A stretch of 64,000 bases of DNA, taken from Panopea generosa. Taxonomy: Eukaryota > Mollusca > Bivalvia > Adapedonta > Hiatellidae. Positions 1-12,034 of this stretch are shown in pieces. Numbering within the stretch: position 1 is the stretch's first letter; every line of letters begins with the position of its first letter. The translations under genes and the position numbers were made by a program. The notes beneath the pieces were generated by a model. It made no database searches, had not been told where the DNA came from, and was given only the letters and a program-made list of their open reading frames with translations. Location of the stretch: positions 10,578,544 to 10,642,543 of the forward strand of contig CM055895.1 of the NCBI GenBank assembly GCA_029582155.1, given 5' to 3'.

Positions 1-379
1 ATGGTGCGGTATATAGTGGTTTATATACATGTTATAAAGACATAATAAATGAGAAAACTGATTTAAATGCATCCAATCTACCATAAAGCATTCAACTATA
101 TTCTCTGTCGGTCTTTTTAAAAAAAAAACACTTAACTTATGGTTTCCAAATATGTATGTACTCATATATATAAATATAAATCAGTTACTCTCTGTTCATG
201 TCATGATGTAATTATTTCAATCAGAGAACATTACTTTTAACGTACATTTATTGCACATGGTTAGTTGGCCTTTTGCGTTGTTTTCATTAGAAATTAGTGC
301 ATTAATACATTGTAAATTCTGACTGAGTTGTCTTTGTTACCATAAACATTTTTCAAACTGTTTTAGCTCGATTATTTTG

Positions 380-900
380 ACTCAGAATTCGGTTAAAGTT
401 TTGCCTGCAACTACCACCGAGTCCATATCTCACCAACCACTTAATGTATTTTATTCAAACTTAACACAATACTCCACAATTATCAAACATACTACAATTA
501 TTAAGTTAGATAACTCTTGCATGAATATAATGCAAATTGTTGCCCTTGTTTGATTAGAAATTATGGTTAAAGGTTTGCTTGGAAGTACCATCTAGTCCAT
601 ATCTCGACAACACTCAATGTATTTAATTTAATTAAAACTTTAGATAGGACTTTTTTGTCATCAATCCTATTAAAATAACTGAGTTAGATAACTTTTGCAT
701 AAATATAATAAAAATTATAGCCCTTCTTTGACTTTGAAATTTTGTTAAAAGTTTGCATGCAAGTACCTTCAAGTCCATATCACAACAACCATGATGTTTT
801 GATTGAAACATTACGTATGACTTTAGTCATGAAACCAACTAAATTAACTAAGTGGGATAATGCTTGCCAATTTTGTTGCCTTTGTTTGACTTAGACATTC
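380..900. repeat. Tandem repeat of about 160-180 bp, roughly three units
   Basis: Three successive units begin near 380, 551 and 730, and a fourth is cut off near 889. Each contains a run like gttaaag-tttgc, then aagtacc, then agtccatatc, then aagttagataac. Units differ by many substitutions, so the array is old. The unit resembles a repeat common in bivalve genomes; that resemblance is from memory. No gene is seen in positions 1-1,450. Confidence 0.6.
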
Positions 901-1049
901 ACAAACTCAGCAACTACTGCATGTATTCCAGATTGTTAAGGCATTTTCCCCCATAAAAAGGATTAGTTATCTTGCTTTTAATTTCACAAATTTATTTTAC
1001 ATTATATGGTATTACAATACATGTATTGCTATGAGTATTTGTTAAGCAT

Positions 1050-1462
1050 TATCTGCACATACAACTTAAGTATGACAGTTTGGGTGTTCTACCAACTGAC
1101 CAACAAACTGGAGAGCTTAAATATCATCATAAAATATTTGCAGTTTTGGTAAAACGAGTATTCAATGTTTTATTATAAAGATCAGCCGCACATACGTAAC
1201 ATTTACCCTAGTTTTTATATAGTAATAAATGATATATCATGTGATTGAAACTGTTTTTGATAGAGTTACAAACGTTAACCGAACTAAGTAAATGCTTGAA
1301 AGATGAATGCATGCACAACTGCTTATTACTTGTTTAAGAAAAACAAACTCAAGTTTCTAAATAAACATTTAGTCTTTAATATTGTTAGCATCGATTAAAA
1401 TTCGATTTAAACACCGGTTTTAGTGTTTTTGGGGATTTAAAATATAAAAATTAATCACATTT
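1050..1462 (+). repeat. Dispersed segment, copy I, left half
   Basis: This stretch matches 18,290-18,660 (copy II) and 25,780-26,075 (copy III) at long shared words such as 'cagccgcacatacgtaac' and 'gagctaagtaaatgctt'. The right half of copy I resumes at 4,607 after a LINE insertion. Function is unknown and no open reading frame is shared among copies. Confidence 0.6.
1449..1462. repeat. Left target-site duplication of LINE-1 copy
   Basis: AATTAATCACATTT occurs here and again at 4,607-4,620, directly bounding the retrotransposon. The first two A residues could belong to the element tail, which would leave 12 bp. The paralogous copy III has one uninterrupted version of this site near 26,141-26,154, as expected for an empty site. 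Confidence 0.75.
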
Positions 1463-4400
1463 CCTTTCGTGTATACAAGATTCCATAACCATAGCTGTAG
1501 ATACTCATATTAAAGACATAGTGGTTACTGGTGATTTTAAAATTGATTGTCGCAAACCTGCATCTCGAATGAAAATTGACAACATTTGCATGCAATTCGG
1601 CATTATACCCTAAACCCCGACACACACCCTTCAAGCGAAAATTCTGGAAATTTTCTGAAGTCAATTTTGACCTGTTGCGTGCCAATGTATCCGAGTTTGA
1701 TTGGGAAATTTGTTTTAACGCTGATATTGATGTATATTCTTCTAGTCTCACTGCAGCTTTACTTTCTTTATGAGATGAGTGTATTCCTAACAAAACTGTT
1801 ACAGTACGACCCACCGACCCATTTTGGATGCACAACACAATTAGAACCTATATTCGAAGACGAAAACGAGCATATATCAGAGCACGCAAAACAAACAACC
1901 CAAACCATTAGAATACATACAATACCATACGCAACAAAACAAACTCACTCGTACGCAATGCCAAACACGTACACAACACCAAAATGGCCGAAATACTAAA
2001 GCACCATCTGTCACAACACAACTCGTCCGACTACTGGAAACTTCTAAAAGGCTTCATTAATCCCAATTCCTCTACAACAAGCATCCCAACACTTTATCAC
2101 AACAACAACACATACGAAACAAACACAGAAAAAGCAGACATACTCAACACATTCTTTCAAGCACAAACATTCCTAGATGACACGAATAAAGACCTTCCAA
2201 ACCTTCCCATCAGCGATCACGGTCCTAAACTCACCAATATTAACATCCGGCCTAAATAGGTAACTGACGCCCTAAAAAATCTTAAATCAGGGAAAGCCAC
2301 CGGTCCCGATACCATCAATAACATAGTGCTCAAAAAACTCTCAAACGAACTATCCCGACCTCTCTGTGATCACTTCAACTACTCCGTACGTCTATCCAAA
2401 GTTCCCAGTCAATGGAAACTAGCCCACGTCTGTGCAATCTACAAGAAGAAAGACCCTCATGATGTTAGCAACTACTTGCCAATCTCCCTACTCACTGCAA
2501 TCAGTAAAGTTCTCGAAAGGATTATCCACAAACATGTATTTAACTTCTTCCATGACAACAACTTCATCTCTTCTTTTCAGTCTGGCTTCGTTCCCAAGGA
2601 CTCTACTGTCAATCAGCTTACATATATTTACAATACCTGCTGCAAGGCTCTAGATGATGGTAAAGAGGTTCGAGCTGTCTTTTGTGATATATCTAAAGCT
2701 TTTGACCGCGTGTGGCATAAGGGACTCTTATTCAAACTTGAACGCAGTGATATCTCTGCCTCTCTTCTTCTTTGGTTCAAGGATTATTTAGCTGGCAGAA
2801 CACAATGTGTAGTCCTTTCCGGGTCCACATCTGACACGGTTCCAATATCGGCTGGTGTTCCTCGAGGCTCAATTCTTGGTCTATTATTATTTCTTGTTTA
2901 TATCAATGATATTGTTTCTGAAATAGGCTCTGCGATTCGCCTCTTTGCTGACGACACAACACTTTATGTTATTGTCGGTAGTCCTCAACATGCTGCTCTC
3001 CGTTTAAATTCTGACCTACAAAAGATCAATGACTGGGCTTCAACCTGGCTAGTAACTTTTAATCCTGCTAAAACTGAATCTCGACTTATTTCTCGCAAAC
3101 ACGTCAAATCCCAACACCCGCCCATATTCATGAACTCTATTCAAATACAGGACTTGACAATCACAAACACCTTAAAATAACTCTATCTAACGATGACACA
3201 TGGCACAAACACATTGAAGACATCACCAAAAAAGCTTGGAATAATCTGTGTTCTCTCAAATTCACTCTTGATCGTCGGTCGCTTGAAACTATCTACACAT
3301 CTTTCATTTGACCTACACTCGAATACTCTGACGTCGTTTAGCATAATATAACGAAAGCTGAACAAGAAGACCTCGAAAAAATCCAAATCGAAGCAGCTAG
3401 AATCATTACGGGAGCAACAAGCTTGGTATCATTTAATAACGTATACAAAGAATCCGCTCTTGAGCCTTTGAAGTCCCGCAGACGAAAACACACATTTATC
3501 CACTTCTATAAAATGCTCAACAGTCCCTCTACTCCTTCCTACTTAACCAATATGATCCCCATGACAGTAGGTAATGCAACCTATGGCCTATGCAATTCTG
3601 ACCACATTAGGAACGTTTCCTTCAATACCCAACACTTCTCTGCATCTTTCCTCCCTTCCACTATATCAAAATGGAACAAACTACCCCCTGCCACCCGGTC
3701 CGTTGCTTTGGTCTTGTCTTTCAAGCACGATCTAAATTCTAACAAGAAGACTGTTCCAAAATTTTATTACGCTGGTAGAAGAGATTCGGCAATTCAGCAT
3801 GCGCGGTTACGGATGCACTGCAGTTCCTTGAAAGAGAACCTGTTTTCAAAAAAAAATTGTAGGAAGCCCTACCTGTGTCTGTGCAGAAATTGAGGATACG
3901 TATCACTTTTTCTTCACATGCCCCTTATATCAACGCCAAAGAAGTCTACTACATGACGCCCTTCGTCATATTACTCGTCTAGACCTAAACACACTACTGT
4001 TCGGCAACGACTCTCTTTCTGATGATGTCAATCGTAAAATATTTCACCATGTCCAAACATACATTTTGAAGACCAAGCGTTTTATTCATTGAATTGAACT
4101 ATCCTTTATTCCATAAGAATGACCCACAACACCTTAAAAGGCATCCTGTGATCACACCTCTCTTTTCCTGTTTCTGTCTATCTACTTTATCTACTCTTTC
4201 CACTTTATTTCTACTCACATTTTTTTTTTTTTTTTTTTAAATAATTTAAGTTATATACGGCAATTATTGTTCAATGCTAGTATACACAACTCTCAATAGT
4301 TAAAGCGTCGCATACGCAGCAGCCTATATACATACCCAATCAGCTACATATGTATTCCCAACGATCAAGATACTTGCACATATTTATTATTTTCATCTAA

Positions 4401-4606
4401 AGCGCTGTTTATAATCCGTTTGTCTAGTAATTAATTTGTTTTCATTACATTTGTAACACCATTGTATAGTCCTTGCAAGATATTCAGAACAGAAACTTTG
4501 TATAAGCTAGAAATAGCTTTCTTCTCAATTCTATTGTTATGTATCGCTGTATATTTGAATATATTTATATGTAATATGTTGAAAACGAATAAATATTGTT
4601 TAAACT
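1463..4606 (+). mobile_element. 5'-truncated non-LTR retrotransposon (jockey/CR1 group)
   Basis: The element is bounded by a 14 bp direct repeat. It starts inside an endonuclease domain, continues through a reverse transcriptase, a connection region and a cysteine/histidine C-terminus, and ends in an AT-rich 3' UTR finishing 'aataaatattgtttaaact'. A T-run sits at 4,220-4,238. The 5' truncation is typical of target-primed reverse transcription. Clade assignment within jockey/CR1 is tentative. Confidence 0.85.
1479..4092 (+). pseudogene. LINE ORF2 remnant: endonuclease end, reverse transcriptase, Cys/His tail
   Basis: The first piece (1,479-1,614) reads IVVTGDFKIDC, the GDFN block of an exonuclease-endonuclease-phosphatase nuclease, and ends in a stop. 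The linker is open at 1,984-2,259. Reverse transcriptase is open at 2,326-3,180 and, read through a stop at about 2,257, begins with KSGKATGPD. Visible blocks are FCDISKAFDRVWH, GVPRGSILG and the catalytic FADD at 2,944-2,955. After a frame change near 3,180 the connection region continues to 3,893, and a last shift gives EDTYHFFFTCPLY, a zinc-knuckle-like end closing at 4,092. At least four stops or shifts separate the pieces, so no full protein is made. The P of the usual LGPLLF block is L. Confidence 0.85.
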
Positions 4607-5140
4607 AATTAATCACATTTAATTTATGTATGATAATGAGATGCTTTATTCCATATATCCGTTTTAAACTATGTTTAGACATTTACAGCCATTTTCAGGA
4701 TATACTACCTTTAACGATTCGTATCTAATGCATACTCCTGCTACTACACGTAATAATTTCAGGAATACTCACTTATACAATGTAATGTGATGTTGATTAT
4801 ATCTTTTTTTAACTTTTTACTAATAAGCAGTGTGACTTTGAAAGAAATAAACTGATACAAATCTACAAACCTTCTTAGATATTTACTGTCAGAAATACTA
4901 TAATTTGGTGTTCATCCACTTTTATAACTTTTATTCATCTCCGATAATCAACGCTCATCACATATTCTCTTCCTCACAGTACAAACATTACGTAAACATT
5001 ATATAAAACCCATATACCGTGGCGAAATAATACAAAACTACAATTGTGTTGTATCTGTCAATCTCTATAAACTGACGAAAACCACAAATTCGTTCATTTC
5101 TAATGCAATAGGCGAGACAAATTTTGACGTTGACCTGAAA
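4607..5140 (+). repeat. Dispersed segment, copy I, right half
   Basis: It starts with the right target-site duplication (4,607-4,620) and continues 'atttatgtatgataatgagatgct', shared with copies II (19,305) and III (26,157). A later block, 'ggtgttcatccacttttataac' near 4,909, is shared with copies III (27,113) and IV (29,563). The stretch 5,140-5,640 holds no gene and no recognised repeat except a short (ta)n(ga)n run at 5,384-5,400. Confidence 0.6.
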
Positions 5141-5640
5141 TATATTTTAAAACACGAACGCTTGTGAAATATTGATATGTAACTTACTTTTATAATGAGT
5201 GTGTTGGTGTTTCAAGAGTCCTTTTTTTTAAATTCAATGCTTGATGAATATATAACCTGACTTAATGACTTGACTTTTTATTTATGGATATGATGACGTT
5301 ATAGTTAGCCCAGTAGAATAATGCAACAACCACACTATCAGCCATTCAATTCACACATAGCATAATCATACTAATTATAATATATATATAGAGAGAGAGA
5401 AGACGTGACAATGTGGTCACCGTCTTAGAACAGTCAGTAACAAAACCACCAATGGTAAACGTAAACCTGATTTGAGAGTGTACCCAACCTAGCTCTTCGT
5501 TTGTTGTCACATTATGAAACAACGTCATCGAAATACAAATAGACGCGCAAGATTATCATAATATAAAACGGAATTATACGCGATGTATTTGCAGATGTAT
5601 GAGCAACAAACGAGTAGTAATCACGAAAAAAAGTTATGGA

Positions 5641-5910
5641 ATGAATTAATGAATGAATGAATGAATGAATGAATGAATGCATGAATGAATGAATGAATGA
5701 ATGAATGAATGAATGAATGAATGAATGAATGAATGGATGCATGAATGAATGAATGAATGAATGAATGAATGAATGAATGAATGAATGAATGAATGAATGA
5801 ATGATTGAATGAATGAATGAATGAATGAATGAATGAATGAATGGATGCATGAATGAATGAATGAATGAATGAATGAATGAATGAATGAATGAATGAATGA
5901 ATGAATGAAT
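5641..5910 (-). repeat. (ATTC)n microsatellite, the 3' tail of the adjoining LINE
   Basis: About 270 bp of TGAA/ATTC tetranucleotide with rare GCATC-type interruptions. Two identical interruptions at 5,735 and 5,843 lie 108 bp apart, suggesting internal duplication of the array. On the minus strand it directly follows CCGTAAAACACC, the end of the Nimb-like element, so it is best read as that element's repetitive tail. Reading frames through it (repeating SFIH) are artefacts. Confidence 0.85.
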
Positions 5911-6139
5911 GGTGTTTTACGGCACGTCGACACATAAATAGGTCATTTTGTGCGCGCAAAGATTTATGAATGTGATGACAAAACTAATTATATTACATAA
6001 ATATGGTTAAAATTTATTAAAACTATTTACAAATAAATAAATGAAATTATTTACAAACAAATAAATGTAAACATCAATTAAATACAGGGAAATCAACGAT
6101 ATTAGTATTAAACCATTTAACCCGCCAACGAGTTTTAAA

Positions 6140-6935
6140 CTAAAAATGTTTAAACAGTTTAACCTCTTTTAAAAAAGCAAATACACTGGTTACATTAACT
6201 TTATCAAAAAGCTCTTTCATACTATCAATCCTGTAGTGCTTCGCTCTCATTGGAGCAAAGTCAACACAGTCGATAAGTATATGCTTAACAGTAAGCGGTG
6301 CAAAACAGGGCACACACTCTGGGACAGATTCACGCTTTAAAATATATGAATGGGTACAGCGGGTATGCCTTATTCTGCACCGAGCTAAAATAACTTCTTC
6401 TCGACGAATAATCCTATTGCTAGGATGCCATTCGTCAAGTTTTGGTTTGATATAATGTAACTTATTATGTATGACAAGAACCCAAGAGGACTGCCATGAA
6501 CTAAAAATATACTTATTAATATTAGATTTAAAATCTGTAAAAGGTAGTTTAAAATATGAAATATTCAAGCTTAAGGCCGCTTTTGCAGCCTTATCAGCTT
6601 TATCATTTCCACTAATTCCTATATGACCAGGAAGCCAGCAGAGAACAATAGTATTTTCATTACAAAGAACATTGTATTTATTTAAAAGTTGAAGAACAAG
6701 AGGATTATCATCTTTCATGCCATCTATGGCTTGAAAAGATGAAAGTGAATCAGAAAATATAATAAACTGGTTTTTATCGGATTTATTAATGTAGTTCAAT
6801 GCCAAATCAATGGCTTTAAGTTCAGCTGAAAAGATGGAGGCTCCGTTTGGTAAACGGCTATTTGAGGTGTGCTGTCCTGTAACAGCAGCTGCAGCCACGG
6901 TGTCTCCATCTTTAGAACCATCTGTATATATTTGA
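6140..6935 (-). pseudogene. RNase H domain of the I/Nimb-like LINE
   Basis: RNase H removes the RNA strand of the cDNA hybrid in I-clade retrotransposons. The frame reads YTDGSKDGD (first Asp), then FSAELKAIDLAL (Glu), then IIFSDSLSSFQAI (Asp), then WLPGHIGISGNDKADKAA (His and last Asp), so all acidic residues of the RNase H site are present. The frame is open from 6,898 to 6,140. The TDGSKDG start lies in a neighbouring frame near 6,900-6,935, so one frameshift is likely there. The C-terminal part has a Cys/His cluster (CTHSYIL, then VPCF, then HILIDC) seen after RNase H in this group. It follows RT in the same element. Confidence 0.85.
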
Positions 6936-7039
6936 CAATAATGATTGTTATACGATTTGACTTACTTTGGAAGATAGTGGAGTCTGTGTCAGATTTTTTG
7001 TCTTCACTAAGATCAAAAATGATTTTTGTTTCCAAAGTC

Positions 7040-8051
7040 CTAGTGGACTTTGTACTTAGCAATTAAATTAAGATCAATATTGGCTTCGGTGAGTTTTGGT
7101 TTGATCCGGAGACCAAAAGTTCGAATAGCTTTAGGTTTTTTATTAAGTAGAGTTTCATAATTTGGGTCAAAAGTAAGATTAAAAACAGGATTAGATGGAT
7201 TTGAATGAAGTTTAATTGCATATTGAAGAGCCAGTTTTTCACGTCTTAAATACAATCATTATGATGGTTCATTTGCCTCTACATAACGACTGTCGGCTGG
7301 GGACGTACGAAAGGCACCAAGGGCGAGTCGTAGTCCTTGGTTGTGTATAGGATCAAGCATCGCTAAGTAAGACTTGCGAGCTGATCAATATACAATAGAG
7401 CCTAAGTCCAATTTTGATCTGATTAGAGATCTGTAAAGTCTAAGTAAAACTTTACGATCTGCACCCCAATTAGTATTGGCAACAACTTTTAATTAATTTA
7501 GTGCTTTATTACACTTCGTCTTAAGATATTTAAGATGAGGAATAAAAGTAAGTTTACGGTCAAAAATAAGACCTAAAAATTTTGTTTAGTGTCCCGTCTA
7601 AAGTTAGATTGGGATCATCGTGATGTTTACGTAGTTGACAAAAATGCATACAATTTGTTTTAGATTTAAAAAATTTAAAACCGTTTTTACCAGACCAAGT
7701 CTGAAGTTTATTAAGGCATTGTTGCAGTTGCCTTTAAATACTTTTCATATTTTTTGAACGGTAACAAATTACAAAATCGTCAACATACAAAGAGCAATCC
7801 ACACCAGGATTTATGCTCTTAACAATATTTTTAATTTTTATATCAAAAAGTGTGACAGACAGAATACTGCCTTGTGGTACACCCATCTCCTGTTTGTGAA
7901 CATCAGAGAGGGTCGTGCCCATTCGGACTTGAAACTGTCTATCGTCTAAAATGTTTAAAATAAAGTTAGCTAAACGGCCATGAAGGCCCATATTAGGAAG
8001 ATCTTTCATAATGCCATACTTCCACGTGGTGTCGTAGGCTTTCTCTAACAT
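7040..8051 (-). pseudogene. Partial reverse transcriptase and tether of the I/Nimb-like LINE
   Basis: The frame starts abruptly at LEKAYDTTWKYGIM, the block that normally carries the first catalytic Asp, and continues through GVPQGSILSVTLF and CSLYVDDFVICY, the YxDD active site as YVDD. Below 7,734 the thumb continues in broken frames (NGFKFFKSKTNCMHFC) and ends in LYLRREKLALQYAIKLHSNP, the conserved tether before RNase H. Stops near 7,730 and in 7,264-7,600 break it. The fingers and part of the palm before LEKAYD are absent because the sequence upstream is gag. Confidence 0.8.
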
Positions 8052-8054
8052 TCC

Positions 8055-9164
8055 CCGAGTTCACCGATTTTGACGTTTTCTTATCAGGTTCAGAAACCGT
8101 CGGTTTCGCATTATTTTTTATGACAGGTTTAGGTTGAATAAATGGTTTAACAGTAGAGGATGTCTGAGTCTCAGATGTAACACGAGATGTACCAGGAATA
8201 ATAGAAATATATGATTTGGGGTTTTCATTTAGCCAGGTGATATCCGTCTGAACTTCCATACATCTTGTTGATTTCTTCTCAACAAATCTACTCACATCAG
8301 CAAATGATTTGCCTGATGGAGTAGATTGAGATTGACTCTGAACAAGATGTCTGGCTTCAGGAAATGAAATTGTTTTGTCCAACTTGATCTTTTGTATTTC
8401 CCTCTCAAATTTCCATTTTGGACAATCTCGCGAGAAAGCCCCGTGGTTCCAACTGCAATAAATGCAACGGGCGGGTTTAGTGCATGACGCGTAGTCGGTG
8501 TGCCCTGTTTCACCACATCGAGCACACACGGCATCTCGACTACATCTTTCTTGGTGATGTCCAAACTGTTGACAATTAAAGCACCGAAGTGGATTTGGGA
8601 TAAATTGATCAACAGGTAAAGACAAATATCCGATCTTTACTGTTTTTGGAAGATTGGGGTTTTTTAACGTTTAGATAAAAGTATTTGTAAATTTATCAAT
8701 GCCATCTTTCTTGGTACTGATTCGTGTCACTTCTGAGACCCCCTGTGATTTCAGGTTAACACCCATCTCCTCAATAGTGCATTGTTCTGGTTCCCTAGAA
8801 CGAATGACTCCTTTGGAGTATTAAGTGTGTTGTGTGGACGAACCTCTACCGGTATTTCTACAAAGTTTTTGACTGAAATTAAATTGTCTGAGTGATTCTT
8901 TTTCAAACATTCGATTGGTATTTTGCCGGATTTCAATTTTTTCACCTCTCGCGGCTCACCAGCAAAAATCAAGTATTGCCTTGTGAATCACAAAAGGTGA
9001 AAGCTTTGTTACAGGTTTTAATTCATCTGTTGAAGAGATTGTCAAAAATTGTGGCCAGTTTAATTCATTGAAATCGGCATCTGATTCAGTCTCTGCGAAT
9101 CGTGTCTAGCACGCTTGTGCAAAGACTGAGCAGGGGACACATGCTGTGGATATCCGACAGACAT
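8055..9164 (-). pseudogene. gag-like ORF1 with CCHC zinc knuckles
   Basis: ORF1 proteins of this group bind RNA. The best start is an ATG at 9,164 (MSVGYPQHVSPAQSLHKR). After one frame change it continues DFNELNWPQFLTI, then AGEPREVKKLKSGKIPIEC, then a knuckle region at about 8,450-8,600: CFNCQQFGHHQERC, CARCGETGHTDYAS-C and CIYCSWNHGAFSRDC. The last open part (8,625-7,993) ends in a Ser/Lys-rich tail that runs straight into RT sequence. At least two further stops or shifts lie between 8,625 and 8,972. It should be an inactive relic. Confidence 0.85.
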
Positions 9165-10353
9165 GATGCCAAGAATACGTGAACAATATACTCAAGCAAA
9201 GCAATACATTGGATTCCGCATACCACCCGATGGATATAAATTCAAGTCCCGACAAGACAAGAACCGCACCAACATCCATCTAAAAATGGCATACGTATAA
9301 CCTTATAGTATTTTACTTTACAAGATTAGCCCATAAGCCATGACAATTTTCAAAGATTTGGAAATTAGACTACAAGTAGACAAGTACATGAAAATGGAAA
9401 AAATCAATGGGGATGAAATAATGGAGAAAGGATGATACATGATAAAATATAATCCAAGAAAAATATCATGACAGACCGATTGATCAAGACTGGGCCCATC
9501 CGACCTCCCGTCTTGACTTGAAATCCGGACCAAAGTGATGTATTGCGTCGCAGACTCCTGCGGCGCTCAACCACATGTACTAGTATAGATGCATTAACAA
9601 ACTGACTAATATAACTGTGTTAACATTTTGTACAGTCGAGGTAAAGTTATATAATAATACCGGCAATAAAAACAACGTTATTATTTTTAATCAATTATAC
9701 GAACGTTTATATCTAGCCGGAGACGTAGCATCTAAACTCACCACAAACAATCTTATTACAAAGTAAAACAATCATACCAAGTACAGTACAAACATGCAAT
9801 TTTTATATAGGTGATAATTTTCAATTTTGTAATATTAAATAACGTCAAATATTACAAAATAATGATATTGAGACAAGTTAAGAATTTACCTTTGAAAATA
9901 TCCAACATCAAATTGACGATTTCATGCTATGAAGTAATTCAGATTTAATTTACATATTTTTTTTATTATCAATCGACGGCTAGTGTCATTCCGTCCACGT
10001 TGCAATTGTATGGGCTGATAAGAAATGCAAAATAATATGAATATAAACAAGATGCATCAACTACTTATATTATTTACAGCTGGGCGGGACTAAAAGGACC
10101 AATTTGCATTTCATTGGTTGCACGATTTTGTTTTGCTGACGAGACGTCACGTTGCCGTTAGTTTCACTTGACTTTTGCCGTAAGTTGTTTTACAAATGCA
10201 TGCAATTATTCAGTATGATGACAACGTCGCCGTTACATTCCTGACATTGGTTTTGCCGTTTAATGCGTATAATTTGCTTTTTAAGTATCAAAATTACAAA
10301 CATAACGTAATAGTTTTATTTTAACTAGCTGGAGAATATAATTTAAATATAAC
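9165..10353. other. Intergenic stretch, no supported gene
   Basis: A 44-codon plus-strand frame (9,166-9,300, starting MPRIREQYTQAKQ) has protein-like composition but matches no family I recognise. The rest is AT-rich without a repeat I can name. A minus-strand 71-codon frame at 9,533-9,318 looks like chance. Confidence 0.4.
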
Positions 10354-10463
10354 GATTAAAAGCCGAATTTTGAGTTTATATCCGGTGATGAAAATTATAA
10401 GGTTAGTTTAATGTTGCTGAGAAGCCCTTCACTCGATGAAAACTCAAAATTCGGCTTTTAATC
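10354..10463. repeat. Perfect 24 bp inverted repeat with 62 bp spacer
   Basis: Positions 10,354-10,377 and 10,440-10,463 are exact reverse complements around the core AAAAGCCGAATTTTGAG. One mismatch further out the pairing continues for three bases. The 110 bp unit could be a small foldback transposon or a structured RNA. No flanking duplication is evident. Between 10,464 and 10,930 there is no gene, though the phrase gtgggagcag followed by ccatgc or tcatgc occurs twice (10,740 and 10,839). Confidence 0.7.
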
Positions 10464-10929
10464 CTTAAAAACATACAATCATTTAAATTAAGATATTTTC
10501 CAAGCCTTAATATCGTTATTTTCTGTGTCTTAAAATTGATTTTCTTAGTATTTCCGATTTAGCACAGTTGGTTTGTGGTGAACTGTTTTAGTATGTTTTG
10601 AAAAGTTCTGTTACCCAGTTTCAATTAAAATCGTGTTATATAAAGGAGCATGAATATTTAACTTCGGTGTAGTTATTATATGTTTACGCCCTAAGAGCAG
10701 TCATGTTTATCGTTGCTGTTTTTATGTCTATGTTTACATTGTGGGAGCAGCCATGCATTGGCCAACTTGAACTAACTATATTTCTGGTTTTTTTTCTTTG
10801 GCAGCAATTATGCCTAAGTACAAATACACTTTCCTCATTGTGGGAGCAGTCATGCTTTTGTCCACATATATAAATCTTTTACCTCGCTTGCCATACCATG
10901 TATTTACATTTTTGGCTGTCATCCTAAAT

Positions 10930-12034
10930 TGCCAAATATTCTTACACTGTTTCTCCTAGTAAACTGTTCGAGATCAATGCTGTCGTTTTATCGTATCGTT
11001 TTTTTTTTAATCGTGTTTTGAACTCTTAATTTTCCCGGGTAATCTTTTTGTTTGATGTTTTCCTTGTCTATATCTATGTTTAATCTCTGTTATTTCGGAT
11101 TCCAGGTTTACTACATTCTCCTTTAATATTTTAATATGTTCGTTGACATGTTGCAACGTCATAATATAGTATTAAAAACGAGTTAAATATATGAAACAGT
11201 ATTGACAAGCTAAGATTATATTTCAACATGACAAAATGCTTGACATTTTTAAAAACAAAATGAAATGTCATTTTAAAAGTATCAAATACGAATCTAAATA
11301 ATACGACGGTGTGACGACCATACATTAGTAAATAATGACATAATATGATTATTTGATAACATAAAATAATGCTTTATTTAAAATAGGTTATGCAACCTGA
11401 ACTGTGTATAATATTAAGCACCACAATATGATTTCGTATTAACAAGCAATACATATATTTCAATAAAATATCATTCATGTTGACAAGCTATAATTATAAT
11501 TCAACATTATATGATTTTGAATTGACAAAATATGTTTATATTTTAGCAAATATGATTTCTTGTTGAGAAGAAATAACGCCATCTTAACACTTTAAACCAC
11601 GAGCAAAATGCCAAATGGTTCAACCTTGTAAATACTTGCTTTTTACAACGTTTTCGGTGTTTACGAATTAAAAATGAAGCATATTTCAAAACTTTATATC
11701 AAAATTCCTTCCGTTTAAAAACATTCTTGTGGGTTATGTTAGCATCTGTCCTCTCTTGAAGATGGTCCGTTTGGATTATTCTAACACGAGAATCAGACCT
11801 TATTGCCACAATGTCCACATAATAAAACACCTACTTTATATATTAATATTGCTTCACAACTGGTAATTTAATAATACATGAATTACGAATGTTTTCGAAG
11901 TAATCAACACTTCTTCATCAATGCTATACATTGCTGCTTACAGCGACCTGTTATTGTAGTTACATATGGTATATTTTTATTAAACGCTATTTCAGCACTT
12001 ATGTCCAACAAGCTTCACTAGTTTACTTTTTAAT
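10930..12034 (-). repeat. 3' flank of SLC22 copy A (paralogous to 47,735-48,780)
   Basis: Shared phrases with the 3' side of the intact gene include 'cactgtttctcctag', 'tttactaca' after 'ggattccag', and 'gaaacc/gaaggtcctcat'-type words just past the stop codon. The match shows that the duplicated unit reaches at least 1.1 kb beyond the last exon. No separate gene is seen here. Confidence 0.6.

Larger units (their letters stand above)
5641..9164 (-). mobile_element. I/Nimb-like LINE with gag zinc knuckles, RT and RNase H, internally deleted
   Basis: On the minus strand the order is gag-like ORF1 with CCHC knuckles, then a reverse transcriptase that begins in its middle, then a tether and an RNase H domain, then a 3' UTR and the (ATTC)n tail. 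The order matches I-clade elements such as molluscan Nimb. The endonuclease and the N-terminal half of RT are missing. The copy spans about 3.5 kb including tail. Confidence 0.85.

Noticed and set aside
5512..5959. Three overlapping minus-strand frames of repeating SFIH
   Set aside because: Pure translation of the (ATTC)n tetranucleotide array, open in all frames; no gene.
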